DNA from: Xanthomonas hortorum pv. cynarae
Lineage (GTDB): Bacteria > Pseudomonadota > Gammaproteobacteria > Xanthomonadales > Xanthomonadaceae
Assembly: GCF_002939985.1 (NCBI RefSeq)
Contig: NZ_MDFM01000030.1
Location: 1 to 58,934 of the forward strand
Direction: 5' to 3'
DNA length: 58,934 bases
Positions 1 through 10,054 of this stretch are shown here, in pieces (within the stretch, counting starts at the first letter, position 1; the number at the start of each line of letters is the position of its first letter). The position numbers were made by a program, and so were the translations under genes. Under the pieces are notes generated by a model that saw only the letters and a program-made list of their open reading frames with translations, was not told the origin of the DNA and ran no database searches.

Positions 1-84
1 CAATCCCCAATCCCCAATCCCCAATCCCCAATCCCCAATCCCCAATCCCCAATCCCCAATCCCCAATCCCCAATCCCCAATCCC
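1..84. repeat. Heptamer minisatellite, (CAATCCC)x12
   Basis: Twelve perfect uninterrupted copies of the 7-bp unit CAATCCC run from the window edge to base 84, followed by GGCCC. The array may extend beyond the window. The same C-rich arm, also ending in GGCC-type sequence, forms the right half of palindromic elements elsewhere in the window (for example 7285-7392 and 43642-43735), so this is probably the right arm of such an element. Perfect short tandem units like this are expected to vary in copy number between strains. Confidence 0.95.
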
Positions 85-200
85 GGCCCTTGAGCCATAC
101 CGTACCGTCTGGTACGTTCGCGACGTTCTCCCCCGAACCACGGATGCATGGCAGTTGCCGCTGGGCCATTCCGGCCTGGCCTTGCGTGGGAGAGAGCAGC

Positions 201-1781
201 ATGAACAAGCCTTGGATCGGGAGCATCGCCGCACTGGCGTTGCTGGTGGCATCGGCGTCGGCAGTGGCGGGCGCTTTCAGCAAGACTTACGAACGTATTC
301 CCGGCTGGGATGGCGCCCCGATGGGCGCGCTGGTGCTGGTGCCGCAAGGGCAGGGTAGCGGGCCGTTTCCGTTGATCGTGATGCCGGCCAGCTGGTCGTT
401 GCCGAACTTGGAATACCTTGGCCGTGCGACCCAACTGGCCAGCGACGGCTACGTGGTGGTGAGTTACACCTCGCGTGGATTCTGGGATTCGGCCGGGCAG
501 ATCGACATTGCCGGTGCGGACACCGTGGAGGACGTCAGTGCGGTGATCGACTGGGCGTTGGCGCATACGCCGGCCAACCCGAACGCGATCGGTGCGTCGG
601 GCATCTCGTACGGGGCGGGCATCAGTCTGTTGGCGGCCGAGCGCGATCCGCGCATCAAGGCGGTGGCTGCGCTCAGTGGTTGGGCCGATCTGGAGGCATC
701 TCTGTATTCCAACCGCACTGTCAGCCAGCAAGGGGTGGGGCTGTTGGTCGGTGCCGGCGCGTTGACCGGGCGGCCCGGGCCGGATCTGGCGCAGATCGGC
801 GCACGGGTTGCGGTGGGCGATTACGACGGCGCGGTGCAGGGCTTCCTGCCGCAGGCGGCCTCGCGTAGCCCGGCAAGCGATGTGGCCGCACTTAACGCGC
901 GTGGCACGGCGGTGTTGCTGGGCAATGCTTTCAACGACGGCTTGTTTCCGCCCAACCAGACCATCGCGTTCTTCAACCAGCTGCGCGGGCCCAAGCAGTT
1001 GCTGCTCAGCCAGGGCGATCACGCCACAGCAGAACTGCCGGGCGCGTTGGGCCTGCCCAACGAGGTGTATGCGGCGACCACGCGCTGGTTTGATCGTCAT
1101 CTCAAGCAAGTGCGTAACGGGGTGGATGCCGAGGCGCCGGTGCGGTTGTCGCCGCGTGCGGGGCAATGGTTGGAATACACAGACTGGGCGTCGGTGCAGC
1201 AGGGCAGCACACGCTTGGGGCTATCCGCACCGGCAGGACTGCTTAGCCCCACCGGCGGTTTGATCGGCGGCACTGCCAGCGGTTGGCAGTCGCGCATCGC
1301 CACCGATGTGCCGACGTTGGCCGATTCGGGCGTGGTACTGGTCAGTGGTCTGTTGCAGGGCATCGGCCTGCCGGTGACTACTTCGATTCCGTTAGTGAAT
1401 CGTGCTGGCGCTGCAGTGTGGGTTGGCGCGCCATCAAGCGGTGTGCGGCGGTTGGCGGGTAGCCCATCGCTGCGGGTGACCGTGGTGCCCAGTCAGTCGA
1501 AGGTGAGTTTGTTCGCGTATCTGTATCGCATGGATGCACTGGGCGTGGCGCAATTGATCACGCACGCGCCGTATTCGTTGCGCGGGGCCACACCGGGTCG
1601 TGCGGTAACGCTGGATTGGTCGCTGCAAGCGGCCGCTGCGGAGATTCCGGCAGGGCAGCGTCTGGTGTTGGTGATCGACACGCGCGACGTGCGTTACACC
1701 GACGCAAGCGATGGCGGCGGCACAGTGACATTTACTTCGCCGGTGGCAACGCCATCGGTGTTGAACGTGCCGCTGCGATAA
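201..1781 (+). CDS. Secreted alpha/beta hydrolase, CocE/NonD (S15-like) family
   Basis: This 526-residue protein starts at ATG 201, preceded by a GGAGAG ribosome site; the frame is open further upstream but that part has no signal-peptide character. Residues 1-23 form a signal peptide (positive N-terminus, Leu/Ala core, AVAGA cleavage region), so it is exported. The nucleophile elbow GISYG places Ser136; Asp246 (in NDGLFPP) and His274 (in QGDHA) complete a plausible catalytic triad. The C-terminal ~200 residues look like the jelly-roll domain of X-Pro dipeptidyl-peptidase and CocE-like acyl hydrolases. Substrate cannot be told from sequence: ester or peptide hydrolysis are both possible. It stands alone, with repeats on both sides. 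Confidence 0.8.
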   Translation: MNKPWIGSIAALALLVASASAVAGAFSKTYERIPGWDGAPMGALVLVPQGQGSGPFPLIVMPASWSLPNLEYLGRATQLASDGYVVVSYTSRGFWDSAGQIDIAGADTVEDVSAVIDWALAHTPANPNAIGASGISYGAGISLLAAERDPRIKAVAALSGWADLEASLYSNRTVSQQGVGLLVGAGALTGRPGPDLAQIGARVAVGDYDGAVQGFLPQAASRSPASDVAALNARGTAVLLGNAFNDGLFPPNQTIAFFNQLRGPKQLLLSQGDHATAELPGALGLPNEVYAATTRWFDRHLKQVRNGVDAEAPVRLSPRAGQWLEYTDWASVQQGSTRLGLSAPAGLLSPTGGLIGGTASGWQSRIATDVPTLADSGVVLVSGLLQGIGLPVTTSIPLVNRAGAAVWVGAPSSGVRRLAGSPSLRVTVVPSQSKVSLFAYLYRMDALGVAQLITHAPYSLRGATPGRAVTLDWSLQAAAAEIPAGQRLVLVIDTRDVRYTDASDGGGTVTFTSPVATPSVLNVPLR

Positions 1782-1921
1782 GGTTGCGGTCGGCCAGTAA
1801 CGCGGTAAGTCTTTGCCGGTTTGCATCTGATTGGGTGATTGCGTTGAGTAGTTTTCATCCCACCCTCTCGCACCTGCCTTTTTATCCGGTTGCAGGGCGG
1901 GTGATCTGTTACTTGGCTGCG

Positions 1922-2030
1922 GGGCCCTTGCCCGCCCACCATCGCGGGACACGCCGCAAGTACGTCCCTGTAGGCTCTTACGCGGCATCCATGCCGCGTA
2001 AGGTCCCGCGCCGGTGGGCGGGCAAGGACC
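1922..2030. repeat. Long palindromic repeat, copy 1
   Basis: The outer arms are complementary: the CTTGCCCGCCCACC type on the left and GGTGGGCGGGCAAG on the right. They enclose a conserved core (1944-1967, starting GCGGGACACGCCGC) and an inner palindrome GCGGCATCCATGCCGC at 1982-1997. The core recurs inverted at 2227-2250. It lies between two protein genes and codes for nothing recognisable. The core looks like a repeat I associate with Xanthomonas intergenic regions, but I have no count. Confidence 0.8.
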
Positions 2031-2165
2031 AGTCGAGAGGGTCGGTGTGCAAGGTGCAAGCAAGCCACAACATGCGCTGTTCGGATAACGGCTCGACCGA
2101 TCAGCACCCCAAGCAAGTCAAGCATCAGGCAAACTTTCAACAAAACAACCTACAAACGTCCTGGT

Positions 2166-2268
2166 GCGGTGTCCTCGCCGATTGCGGGACCATGTGGCGG
2201 CATGGATGCCGCCACTGAGCCTACATGGACGTACTTGCGGCGTGTCCCGCGAGCGGCGAGGGCACCGC
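2166..2268. repeat. Long palindromic repeat, copy 2 (inverted relative to copy 1)
   Basis: The 24-base core at 2227-2250 is the exact reverse complement of 1944-1967, and the inner palindrome near 2197-2212 matches the inner palindrome of copy 1. The outer arms (GCGGTG-CCTCGCCG on the left, CGGCGAGGGCACCGC on the right) differ from those of copy 1 but still pair with each other. The remainder of 1782-2440 holds no convincing gene. Confidence 0.8.
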
Positions 2269-2441
2269 GCCCTCGACCAACAAGGCTTCGCAACAAAGTC
2301 ATAACGCCATGATTCGAAAGCTGGTCATCCTGAGTTGAGCTTGGTGATCTGAGCTTGGAAAGTGTGGATAAGGCAGTGACCGTAGCTGCCTTGAGAAATT
2401 GGAGAGTGTGGCTGCGTCGTTACAGACCATCGCCACGCAGC

Positions 2442-2493
2442 ATTTATGCGGAATTTATGCCGCCGCCCCGGTAGGTCCATAGCGACTTTACGC
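2442..2493 (+). promoter_or_regulatory. Candidate KdpE operator upstream of kdpF
   Basis: Two direct copies of ATTTATGC (2442-2449 and 2453-2460) are spaced 11 bp apart, and a related CTTTACGC lies at 2486-2493, exactly 33 bp (three turns) after the second. Direct repeats at about one helical turn, rich in TTTA, are typical of OmpR-family response-regulator sites, and KdpE is encoded in this operon. The site is about 200 bp upstream of kdpF. Assignment to KdpE is inference from position and pattern. Confidence 0.4.
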
Positions 2494-2691
2494 AGGCCGG
2501 GAAGACACTGCGCAGGTTGGCGGAGCGGTTCCGCCCTGGACGATCCCGATGCATCCCTTGACCTGTCTGCTCCATCGGCGCTGCGCGCACGGTGCGGCAG
2601 CGTTTTGCCTTGTTGGCATGCACACGCTGCATGCGCCGTCGCACATCGCATCCATCGCGCCGCGTTGCGCGCGTCTCGGGGAGTAGCCGAC

Positions 2692-2784
2692 ATGCCTGCC
2701 TGGTTGTCCCTGTTGTGCGGCGTGGCCGTGCTCGTTGCCGCTGCGTACCTGTTGTACGTGGTGCTGCGGCCCGAAGACTTCTGA
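2692..2784 (+). CDS. kdpF: KdpF, small membrane subunit of K+-transporting ATPase
   Basis: A 30-residue peptide begins with MPAWLSLL and has one hydrophobic segment (about residues 4-25) ending in LRPEDF, matching the single-helix KdpF subunit that stabilises the KdpABC complex. It sits 15 bases upstream of kdpA, the usual position. A GGGGAG ribosome site lies upstream of the ATG. It is short enough to be missed by automatic annotation. Confidence 0.85.
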   Translation: MPAWLSLLCGVAVLVAAAYLLYVVLRPEDF

Positions 2785-2799
2785 TGCGAGTGCGCTCCG

Positions 2800-4614
2800 A
2801 TGATTGAAACCCTACTTATCTATGCGCTGGCCATCGTGCTGGCGTGGCCCCTGGGCCGCTATCTGGCGGCGGTGATGCGTGGTGCCCCGATGCGTGGCGA
2901 TGCGCTGTTCGGCTGGATCGAGCGGCCGTTGTATGCGTTGCTCGGTACCCGTCCGCAGCAGGGCATGTCGTGGCGCGGCTATGCCGTGGCGTTCTTGCTC
3001 AGCAACCTGGTTGTTGGTCTGCTGACCTGGGCGGTGTTCATGACCCAGGCGTGGCTGCCGTTCAACCCCGACGGCATCCCCAACATGCGCTGGGATACCG
3101 CGCTGCACACCATGGTGTCGTTCGTCACCAACACCAATCAGCAGCATTATTCGGGCCAGGCGCAGTTGTCGTATCTGGCGCAGATGACCGGCATCGTCGG
3201 CCTGCAGGTCGTGACGCCGATGATGGGCCTGGCGTTGGCGTTGGCGACCTTGCGTGCCTTGTTCGGCGGGCGAGCTGTCGCAGGCGTGCCCAATGCCTCG
3301 CTGGCATCGAACGCGACGACGAGTACCTCGCCACGGATGGCCGGGCCGGACGATCCGGAGATCGCAATACCGCGTCAGGGACGGCTGCAGTCGAGTTCCG
3401 GATTGGAAGCCCTGCCCGAAGCAGACGTCGGCAACTACTGGGCGGATGTGATCCGCGCCAGCGTGCGCGTCTTGTTGCCGCTGTGCCTGCTGTGGAGCGT
3501 ACTGCTCGGCTGGCAAGGTGTGCCGTCCACGCTGCAGGGCGCTGCGACTGCGACACCGTTGGATAGCAGTGCGAGCATGCCCAAGCAGACCATTCCGGTC
3601 GGCCCGGTTGCCGCGATGGTCGCAGTCAAGCAACTCGGCACCAACGGCGGTGGCTGGTACGGCCCCAACAGTTCGGTGGCGCTGGAAAACCCCACGCCGT
3701 TGAGCAATTTTCTCGAAACGTTGGCGATCGTGTTGTTGCCGATGAGCGTGGTGTTCATGGTCGGCTATCTGACCGGGCGCAAACGTCTCACCGCCTTGGT
3801 ATTCGGCACCATGCTGACGATGTCGGCCGCATCCACCGCGCTGTTGCTGTGGTCCGAAGCGCATTCGGCCAGCACGAGCTCGCCTGCCTTGATGGAAGGC
3901 AAAGAGGTGCGCATCGGCGCGGATGCCTCGGCGTTGTGGGCAGCGTTGACCACACAGACCTCCAACGGCTCGGTCAATGCGATGCACGATTCGCTGGCGC
4001 CATTGAGTGGCCTGGTCACGCTGGTGAATATGCTGATCAACGCGATCTGGGGCGGTATCGGCTGTGGTTTGCAGCAGTTCGTGGTGTATCTGCTGTTGAG
4101 CGTATTTCTGGCCGGGTTGATGACCGGACGCACGCCGGAGCTGTTCGGCCGCAAGATCGAATCGCGCGAAGTGCAGTTGCTGGCGTTATTGATCCTGCTG
4201 CAGCCGCTGGTGGTGCTGGGCTTCACCGCAGTGGCGCTGGCGGTGCCGGCGTTCACTGCCAATTCCAATCCCGGTTTCCATGGCATCAGCCAGGTGTTCT
4301 ACGAGTACACCTCTGCCTTCGCCAACAACGGGTCGGGTTTCGAAGGGCTGGGCGATGCCACGTACTGGTGGAACCTGAGTTGCTCGGTGGTGCTGGTGCT
4401 GGGCCGGTATCCGGCATTGATCCTGCCGTTGATGGTGGCCGCGCGCATGGCGGTGAAGCGGCGCGCGCCGGAGTCTGCCGGCAGCCTGCAGGTCGAAACC
4501 CCCACCTTTGCGTTGACCCTGATGGCGATCGTGCTGGTGCTCACCGTGCTGCAGTTCATGCCGGCACTGGTGCTGGGTCCTATCGCTGAACACCTCGCCC
4601 TGGCGGCGTCCTGA
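2800..4614 (+). CDS. kdpA: KdpA, K+-binding and translocating subunit
   Basis: KdpA is the channel-like inner-membrane subunit that selects and passes K+ in the Kdp P-type ATPase. All four selectivity-loop regions are visible: TNTNQQHYSG (about 111-119), GTNGGGWYGPNSS, TSNGSVNAMHD and FANNGSGFEGL. At 604 residues it is longer than the ~557 of E. coli KdpA. The excess is mostly a hydrophilic Ser/Thr/Pro-rich insertion at about residues 158-208, just before the conserved GNYWADV. It is followed 12 bases later by kdpB, in one transcript. Confidence 0.97.
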   Translation: MIETLLIYALAIVLAWPLGRYLAAVMRGAPMRGDALFGWIERPLYALLGTRPQQGMSWRGYAVAFLLSNLVVGLLTWAVFMTQAWLPFNPDGIPNMRWDTALHTMVSFVTNTNQQHYSGQAQLSYLAQMTGIVGLQVVTPMMGLALALATLRALFGGRAVAGVPNASLASNATTSTSPRMAGPDDPEIAIPRQGRLQSSSGLEALPEADVGNYWADVIRASVRVLLPLCLLWSVLLGWQGVPSTLQGAATATPLDSSASMPKQTIPVGPVAAMVAVKQLGTNGGGWYGPNSSVALENPTPLSNFLETLAIVLLPMSVVFMVGYLTGRKRLTALVFGTMLTMSAASTALLLWSEAHSASTSSPALMEGKEVRIGADASALWAALTTQTSNGSVNAMHDSLAPLSGLVTLVNMLINAIWGGIGCGLQQFVVYLLLSVFLAGLMTGRTPELFGRKIESREVQLLALLILLQPLVVLGFTAVALAVPAFTANSNPGFHGISQVFYEYTSAFANNGSGFEGLGDATYWWNLSCSVVLVLGRYPALILPLMVAARMAVKRRAPESAGSLQVETPTFALTLMAIVLVLTVLQFMPALVLGPIAEHLALAAS

Positions 4615-4626
4615 GAGTTTTGAGCA

Positions 4627-6675
4627 ATGTCTACGATCGATACGACTGAAAAACGCGAGCGCGGCGACGCAGCGTTGTTCGATGCTGCCGTGCTGATGGC
4701 GGCGATGCGTGCGGCCTTCCTCAAGTTGGCGCCGCGGCATTTGCTGCGCAGCCCGGTGATGGCGGTGGTGATGGGCGGCACGGTGCTGGCGGCGGTGATC
4801 ACCGCCAGCGGGCATGGCAATGCCGGCTTCGGCTGGGCGGTAACGGCAATTTTGTTCGTCACCGTGTTGTTCGGCAATTTTGCCGAGGCCATCGCCGAAG
4901 CGCGTGGACGTGGGCAGGCCGCATCGTTGCGCCGTGCACGCAAGGATCTGGTCGCGCGTCGCGTGGAAACCGCGCTCGGCGGCCGCGAGACGCGCGTGCC
5001 GGCGGCAGAGTTGCGCCCGGGCGATTACGTGATGGTGTCCGAGGGCGAATTCGTCCCGGCCGATGGCGAAATCGTGCGCGGCGTTGCAACGATCAACGAA
5101 GCGGCGGTGACCGGCGAATCGGCACCGGTACTGCGCGAAGCCGGCACCGATCGCAGTGGTGTGATCGGCGGCACGCGGGTGCTCTCCGACGAGATTGTGT
5201 TCAAGGTCACCGCCGAGCCGGGGCATAGCTTTCTGGATCGCATGATCGCGTTGGTGGAAGGCGCCAACCGGCAGAAGACGCCGAACGAAATCGCGCTGAC
5301 CTTGTTGCTGGCGGCGATGACGCTGACCTTCTTGATTGTGGTGGCGTCGTTGCCGGCGATTGCTGGATTCGTCGGTGTCACGCTGGATCCGCTGCTGCTG
5401 ATCGCACTGCTGGTGTGCCTGATTCCGACCACCATCGGCGGGCTATTGCCGGCGATCGGTATTGCCGGCATGAACCGCGCGTTGTCGGCCAATGTGTTGG
5501 CCAAATCCGGCAAGGCGGTGGAAGTGGCTGGCGACGTGGACGTGTTGCTGCTCGACAAGACCGGCACCATCACCTACGGCGACCGTCAGGCCACCGCGTT
5601 TCATCCATTGGCCGGCATCGATCCTGCGCAACTGCGCGATGCGGCGATGCTGGCATCGCTGGCGGACCCGACGCCAGAAGGTAAATCCATCGTCAAACTC
5701 GCGCACCAGCAGGGTGCGGTGGCAGTCGAACCGGACGGCGGGCATTTCATTGCGTTCACTGCGCAAACGCGCATGTCCGGCGTCGATATCGCCGGGCGCA
5801 GTATTCGCAAGGGTGCCGGCGACTCGATCGTGGCCTATGTGCAGGCAATGGGCGTCACGGTGTCGCCGGAATTGAACGGGCGCATCGAGGAAGTGGCACG
5901 CGGCGGTGCCACGCCGCTAGTGGTGGCCGAAGGCCGGCATGTACTGGGCGTGGTCGAGCTGAGCGACGTGGTCAAGCAGGGCATCAAGGAAAAATTCGCG
6001 CAGTTGCGTGCGATGGGCATCAAGACGGTGATGATCACCGGCGACAATCCGCTCACGGCCGCCGCGATTGCCGCCGAAGCCGGCGTGGACGATTACATTG
6101 CGCAGGCGCGCCCGGAAGACAAGCTGGCCCGCATCCGCGCCGAGCAGGCCGGCGGGCGGCTGGTGGCGATGGTCGGCGACGGCACCAACGATGCGCCGGC
6201 GCTTGCCCAGGCCGACGTGGGCCTGGCGATGAACTCCGGCACGCAGGCGGCCAAGGAGGCCGGCAACATGGTCGATCTGGATTCGGATCCGGCCAAATTG
6301 CTGGCGGTGGTCGAAGTGGGCAAGCAGCAGCTGATCACGCGCGGTGCGTTGACCACGTTCTCGCTGGCCAACGACGTCTCCAAGTATTTCGCGATCCTGC
6401 CGGCGCTGTTTGCCGCGGCGATTCCGTCGATGGCGGCGCTCAACGTGATGCAGTTGTCCAGCCCGCGGCATGCGGTGCTGGCGGCGTTGATCTTCAATGC
6501 GCTGATCATTCCGGCGTTGATTCCGCTGGCCTTGCGCGGCGTGCGCTTTCGTCCTTCCAGTGCCACGGCCTTGTTGCGCCGGAACATGCTGATCTACGGC
6601 GTGGGTGGCGTATTGCTGCCGTTTGCCGCAATCAAGTTGATCGACCTGGCGCTTGTCGCCGCTGTAGGAAACTGA
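4627..6675 (+). CDS. kdpB: KdpB, catalytic P-type ATPase subunit
   Basis: KdpB hydrolyses ATP to drive K+ uptake through KdpA. The phosphorylation motif DKTGTIT places the acceptor Asp310; the actuator TGES motif and the hinge motif [12 protein letters not shown] are intact. Membrane segments flank the actuator and nucleotide domains as expected. The length, 682 residues, is normal. The first ATG after kdpA is used and kdpC follows three bases after the stop, so the subunits are made together. Confidence 0.98.
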   Translation: MSTIDTTEKRERGDAALFDAAVLMAAMRAAFLKLAPRHLLRSPVMAVVMGGTVLAAVITASGHGNAGFGWAVTAILFVTVLFGNFAEAIAEARGRGQAASLRRARKDLVARRVETALGGRETRVPAAELRPGDYVMVSEGEFVPADGEIVRGVATINEAAVTGESAPVLREAGTDRSGVIGGTRVLSDEIVFKVTAEPGHSFLDRMIALVEGANRQKTPNEIALTLLLAAMTLTFLIVVASLPAIAGFVGVTLDPLLLIALLVCLIPTTIGGLLPAIGIAGMNRALSANVLAKSGKAVEVAGDVDVLLLDKTGTITYGDRQATAFHPLAGIDPAQLRDAAMLASLADPTPEGKSIVKLAHQQGAVAVEPDGGHFIAFTAQTRMSGVDIAGRSIRKGAGDSIVAYVQAMGVTVSPELNGRIEEVARGGATPLVVAEGRHVLGVVELSDVVKQGIKEKFAQLRAMGIKTVMITGDNPLTAAAIAAEAGVDDYIAQARPEDKLARIRAEQAGGRLVAMVGDGTNDAPALAQADVGLAMNSGTQAAKEAGNMVDLDSDPAKLLAVVEVGKQQLITRGALTTFSLANDVSKYFAILPALFAAAIPSMAALNVMQLSSPRHAVLAALIFNALIIPALIPLALRGVRFRPSSATALLRRNMLIYGVGGVLLPFAAIKLIDLALVAAVGN

Positions 6676-6678
6676 GTC

Positions 6679-7332
6679 GTGACGATTTCTTCAAACACCA
6701 ACCTATCCACGTCGCTCCCGTTGCGCGACGACGGCGCTCTACGCGGTTCGGTGATGCTCGCGTTGTTCATCCTGCTCGGGTTGGGCTTGAGCTATTCGCT
6801 GATCGCCACCGGCATCACTGGCGCGTTGTTTCCTGCGCAGGCGCACGGCTCGTTGCTGCGTGTGGACGCGCGCGTCGTCGGCTCGGCGCTGGTGGCCCAG
6901 CCGTTCGCCGATGCGCGTTATTTCCAGCCACGCCCCTCGGCTGCCAAGTACGACCCGACTGCGGCGGCCGGCAGCAACCAGGCGCGCTCCAATCCCGACC
7001 TGCAAGCGCGCATCGCGGCAACGCGTGCAGAAGTTGCTGCACGCGACGGCATCGCGCCCGGGGCAGTTCCCAGCGAGTTGCTCACCCAATCCGGCAGCGG
7101 CCTGGACCCGCACCTGAGCCCGGCCGCCGTGCAGGTGCAACTGCGCCGTGTCGCCAACGCGCGCGGCTGGCCGGAGCAACGCGTCGCCGCCATGGCGCAA
7201 GCCGCCACCGAACACCCACAGTTCGGTCTGCTTGGGCAGCCGCGGGTGAATGTTCTAGCGCTGAATCTGGCGCTTGATGCGGCTGGGAATCGGAAGTCGG
7301 GAATCGAGAATGGGTCAAAGCAACAGCGCTAG
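6679..7332 (+). CDS. kdpC: KdpC, K+-transporting ATPase subunit C
   Basis: KdpC is the single-span subunit that assists ATP binding by KdpB. It begins with GTG at 6679, three bases after the kdpB stop. A transmembrane helix spans about residues 22-46, followed by the periplasmic domain with FQPRPSA and SGSGLDPHLSP motifs typical of KdpC. The last ~15 residues (203-217) are not conserved KdpC sequence: they are read from the G-rich left arm of a heptamer palindromic element that runs from the gene end to the kdpD start. Confidence 0.96.
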   Translation: MTISSNTNLSTSLPLRDDGALRGSVMLALFILLGLGLSYSLIATGITGALFPAQAHGSLLRVDARVVGSALVAQPFADARYFQPRPSAAKYDPTAAAGSNQARSNPDLQARIAATRAEVAARDGIAPGAVPSELLTQSGSGLDPHLSPAAVQVQLRRVANARGWPEQRVAAMAQAATEHPQFGLLGQPRVNVLALNLALDAAGNRKSGIENGSKQQR

Positions 7333-7392
7333 AGCCATCAGGTCGCGGTAGGCTCCACGAATTCCCAATCCCGACTCTCCAATCCCGGCCCC
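7285..7392. repeat. Heptamer palindromic element between kdpC and kdpD
   Basis: The left arm (7285-7314) carries GGGAATC-type heptamers inside the kdpC 3' end. The centre begins TCAAAGCAACAGCGC. The right arm (7360-7391) has the complementary ATTCCC/CAATCCC heptamers and ends in CCCGGCCCC directly against the kdpD ATG. The arms are imperfect complements and could pair as RNA or cruciform DNA. Confidence 0.8.
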
Positions 7393-7393
7393 A

Positions 7394-10054
7394 ATGCCCG
7401 ACGCCCGTACCCAACAAGCCGACGCACTCATCGGCGAACTGCAGCGCGAACATGGTGGGCGCCTGACGGTGTTTCTGGGCGCGGCGCCCGGCGTGGGCAA
7501 GACCTACGCCATGCTGTCGCGCGCACGCGAGCGCTTGCGGCAGGGCATGGACGTGGTGGCCGGTGTGATCGAAACCCACGGCCGCAGCGAAACTGCTGCG
7601 CTGCTGGAGGGCCTGCCGCTGCTACCGCGCGCTCGCGTGAGTTACCAGGGCCGCGTGCTGGAGGAATTCGATCTGGACGCGCTGCTGGCGCGCAAGCCAA
7701 AGCTTGCCCTGATCGACGAACTGGCGCATCGCAATGTGCCGGGCAGCCGGCACGAGCGGCGCTGGCAGGACATCGTGGAACTGCTCGATGCCGGCATCGA
7801 CGTCTACACCACGGTCAACATCCAGCATCTGGAAAGCCTCAACGACATCGTGCTGCGCATCACCGGCGTGCGCGTGTCCGAGACCGTGCCCGATGCGGTG
7901 TTCGACCGCCTGCGCGACATCGTGCTGGTGGATCTGCCGCCACGCGAACTGATCGAGCGGCTGCAGCAGGGCAAGGTGTATCTGCCCGAGCAGGCCACGC
8001 AGGCCTTGCAGGCGTTTTTTTCGCCCTCCAACCTCACTGCGTTGCGCGAGCTGGCGATGCAGACTGCGGCCGACCGCGTCGACAGCGACCTGCGCGACAC
8101 CCAGGCCGCACGCGGATTGCCGGGCATCGCTGCGTTGCGTCGCCGCGTGGTGGTGGCCATCGACGGGCGTGGCAGCTCGGATTATCTGGTGCGCGTGGCG
8201 CGGCGATTGTCGGAGCGCCGCGATGCGCCGTGGACGGTGGTCACTGTGCAGACGCGCACCGTGGCCGATGCCGCGTGGCAGCTGGAAATCGACCGCGCGT
8301 TCGCACTGACACGCCGGTTGGGTGGCGACACCGCGCTGCTCCACGGCGCCAACGTCGCCGAGGCATTGCTGGATTTCGCTGCGCAAAACGGCGTATCCAC
8401 GCTGGTGCTCGGGCGCACGCGCGAGCGCCCGCTGGCGCGCATGTTCAACCGCACGCTGACCCAGCAACTGCTGCAGCGTGGCGCCCATTACGAACTGGTC
8501 ATCGTCAGCTCCGCCGATGCGCGTGCACGTGCGCGCCAGCGTTGGCGCAATCCGCGCCAGTGGCTGCAGCGTTACGACCTGGCCTTCGCAGCGATCGCGG
8601 CTGCCGCAGCCGTTGCGGTGGCGTGGGTGATCCAGCGCTGGACCGACATCGACGATCTGTCGATGGTGTTCATCGTCGCAGTGGTGCTGGTGGCCTCGCG
8701 CACGCGCATGGCCGCTGCGGTGATTGCCGCGTTGCTGAGTTTTGTCGCCTACAACTTCTTCTTCATCGAACCGCGCTTCACCTTGCACATCAGCGCGCGC
8801 CAGGGCGTGGTGACGGTGTGCCTGTTCCTGATCGCCGCACTGGTGGCCGGGCGCCTGGCCTCGCGCCTGCGTAGCCAGGTGCTGGCACTGCGCGCCGCCA
8901 ACACGCATGCCAATGCACTGCAGACGCTGGCGCGCGAACTCAGCACCGCCGCCGATCTGGGGCAGGTATTGGAAGCCGGACGCCGCGCGTTGGCGACAGC
9001 GCTCGATGCAGAAACCTGGCTGCGTCTGGAACAACGTGAAAGCGATGCACCGGCCAGCTTCGGCGCACTCGATCGCAGCGCAGCGGATTGGACCCAGCGT
9101 ATCGGTCAACCGGCCGGCCGTTTCACCGATACGCTTGCCGGCGCGCAGTGGTGGTGCCTGCCGGTGCGGCACGAACGCGGCAGCCTGGGTGTGGCGGCGC
9201 TGCGCTTTCGCCAGGCCGTAGAGCGGCCAGGGTTGGAGCAGCGGCGGCTGGCCGAAGCGATGGTGGAAGACATCGGCCAGGCGGCGTTGCGCACGCGTCT
9301 GGTCGCCGATCTGGAAGGCGCGCGCGTCAGTGGTGAAACCGAGCGCCTGCGCTCGGCGTTGCTGTCGTCTGTCTCGCACGATCTGCGCTCGCCGCTGGCG
9401 TCGATGATCGGCTCGGCCAGCAGCCTTGCCAACTACGGCGACGCGATGGACGCGCAGGACCGCCACAGCCTGCTCGACACCATCCAGCTCGAAGGCGAGC
9501 GACTGGATCGCTACATCCAGAACCTGCTCGACATGACCCGGCTCGGCCACACCGGGCTGACCTTGAATCGCGACTGGATCGGCGTGGACGAGCTGCTCGG
9601 CTCGGCCACACGCCGGCTGCAGCGCTACCAGCCGGCGGTACGCCTGCAACTGGATCTGGCCGTCGACCTGCCGGCGATCTGGGTGCACCCGGCGCTGGTG
9701 GAACAGGCGATCTTCAACGTGCTGGAGAATGCGGCGAAATTTTCGCCACCGGGCATCGCGGTGACTGTGCAGGCGCGGCTGCAGGCCGGCGCCCTGCAGA
9801 TCGATATCGGCGACCAGGGGCCGGGCATTCCCGAAGACGAGCGCGCACGCATCTTCGACATGTTCTACAGCGTCGAGCGTGGCGACCGCGGTCGCAATGG
9901 CACCGGGCTGGGTCTTGCCATTTGCCAGGGCATGATCGGCGCACATGGTGGCAGCGTGGAGGCGCTGGCCGGCGCAGATGGTCACGGCACCACGATCCGC
10001 ATTACGCTGCCGTTGCTCGTTCCCGTCGCGCCACCTCGCCCCGATGCCGACTGA
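7394..10054 (+). CDS. kdpD: KdpD, osmo/K+-sensing histidine kinase
   Basis: KdpD senses low K+ and phosphorylates KdpE. Its 886 residues match the family. Order: N-terminal KdpD domain with Walker A GAAPGVGKT (29-37); a universal-stress-like domain (about 250-375); about four membrane helices (about 395-500); a GAF-like region; the HisKA segment with SHDLRSP placing phosphoacceptor His662; and the HATPase domain with DQGPGIPEDE and GTGLGLAI. The start codon abuts the C-rich arm of a repeat element and has no visible Shine-Dalgarno sequence, which may limit its translation relative to kdpABC. Confidence 0.97.
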   Translation: MPDARTQQADALIGELQREHGGRLTVFLGAAPGVGKTYAMLSRARERLRQGMDVVAGVIETHGRSETAALLEGLPLLPRARVSYQGRVLEEFDLDALLARKPKLALIDELAHRNVPGSRHERRWQDIVELLDAGIDVYTTVNIQHLESLNDIVLRITGVRVSETVPDAVFDRLRDIVLVDLPPRELIERLQQGKVYLPEQATQALQAFFSPSNLTALRELAMQTAADRVDSDLRDTQAARGLPGIAALRRRVVVAIDGRGSSDYLVRVARRLSERRDAPWTVVTVQTRTVADAAWQLEIDRAFALTRRLGGDTALLHGANVAEALLDFAAQNGVSTLVLGRTRERPLARMFNRTLTQQLLQRGAHYELVIVSSADARARARQRWRNPRQWLQRYDLAFAAIAAAAAVAVAWVIQRWTDIDDLSMVFIVAVVLVASRTRMAAAVIAALLSFVAYNFFFIEPRFTLHISARQGVVTVCLFLIAALVAGRLASRLRSQVLALRAANTHANALQTLARELSTAADLGQVLEAGRRALATALDAETWLRLEQRESDAPASFGALDRSAADWTQRIGQPAGRFTDTLAGAQWWCLPVRHERGSLGVAALRFRQAVERPGLEQRRLAEAMVEDIGQAALRTRLVADLEGARVSGETERLRSALLSSVSHDLRSPLASMIGSASSLANYGDAMDAQDRHSLLDTIQLEGERLDRYIQNLLDMTRLGHTGLTLNRDWIGVDELLGSATRRLQRYQPAVRLQLDLAVDLPAIWVHPALVEQAIFNVLENAAKFSPPGIAVTVQARLQAGALQIDIGDQGPGIPEDERARIFDMFYSVERGDRGRNGTGLGLAICQGMIGAHGGSVEALAGADGHGTTIRITLPLLVPVAPPRPDAD

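Noticed and set aside
1..84. CRISPR array
   Set aside because: The unit is 7 bp with no spacers; it is a simple minisatellite.
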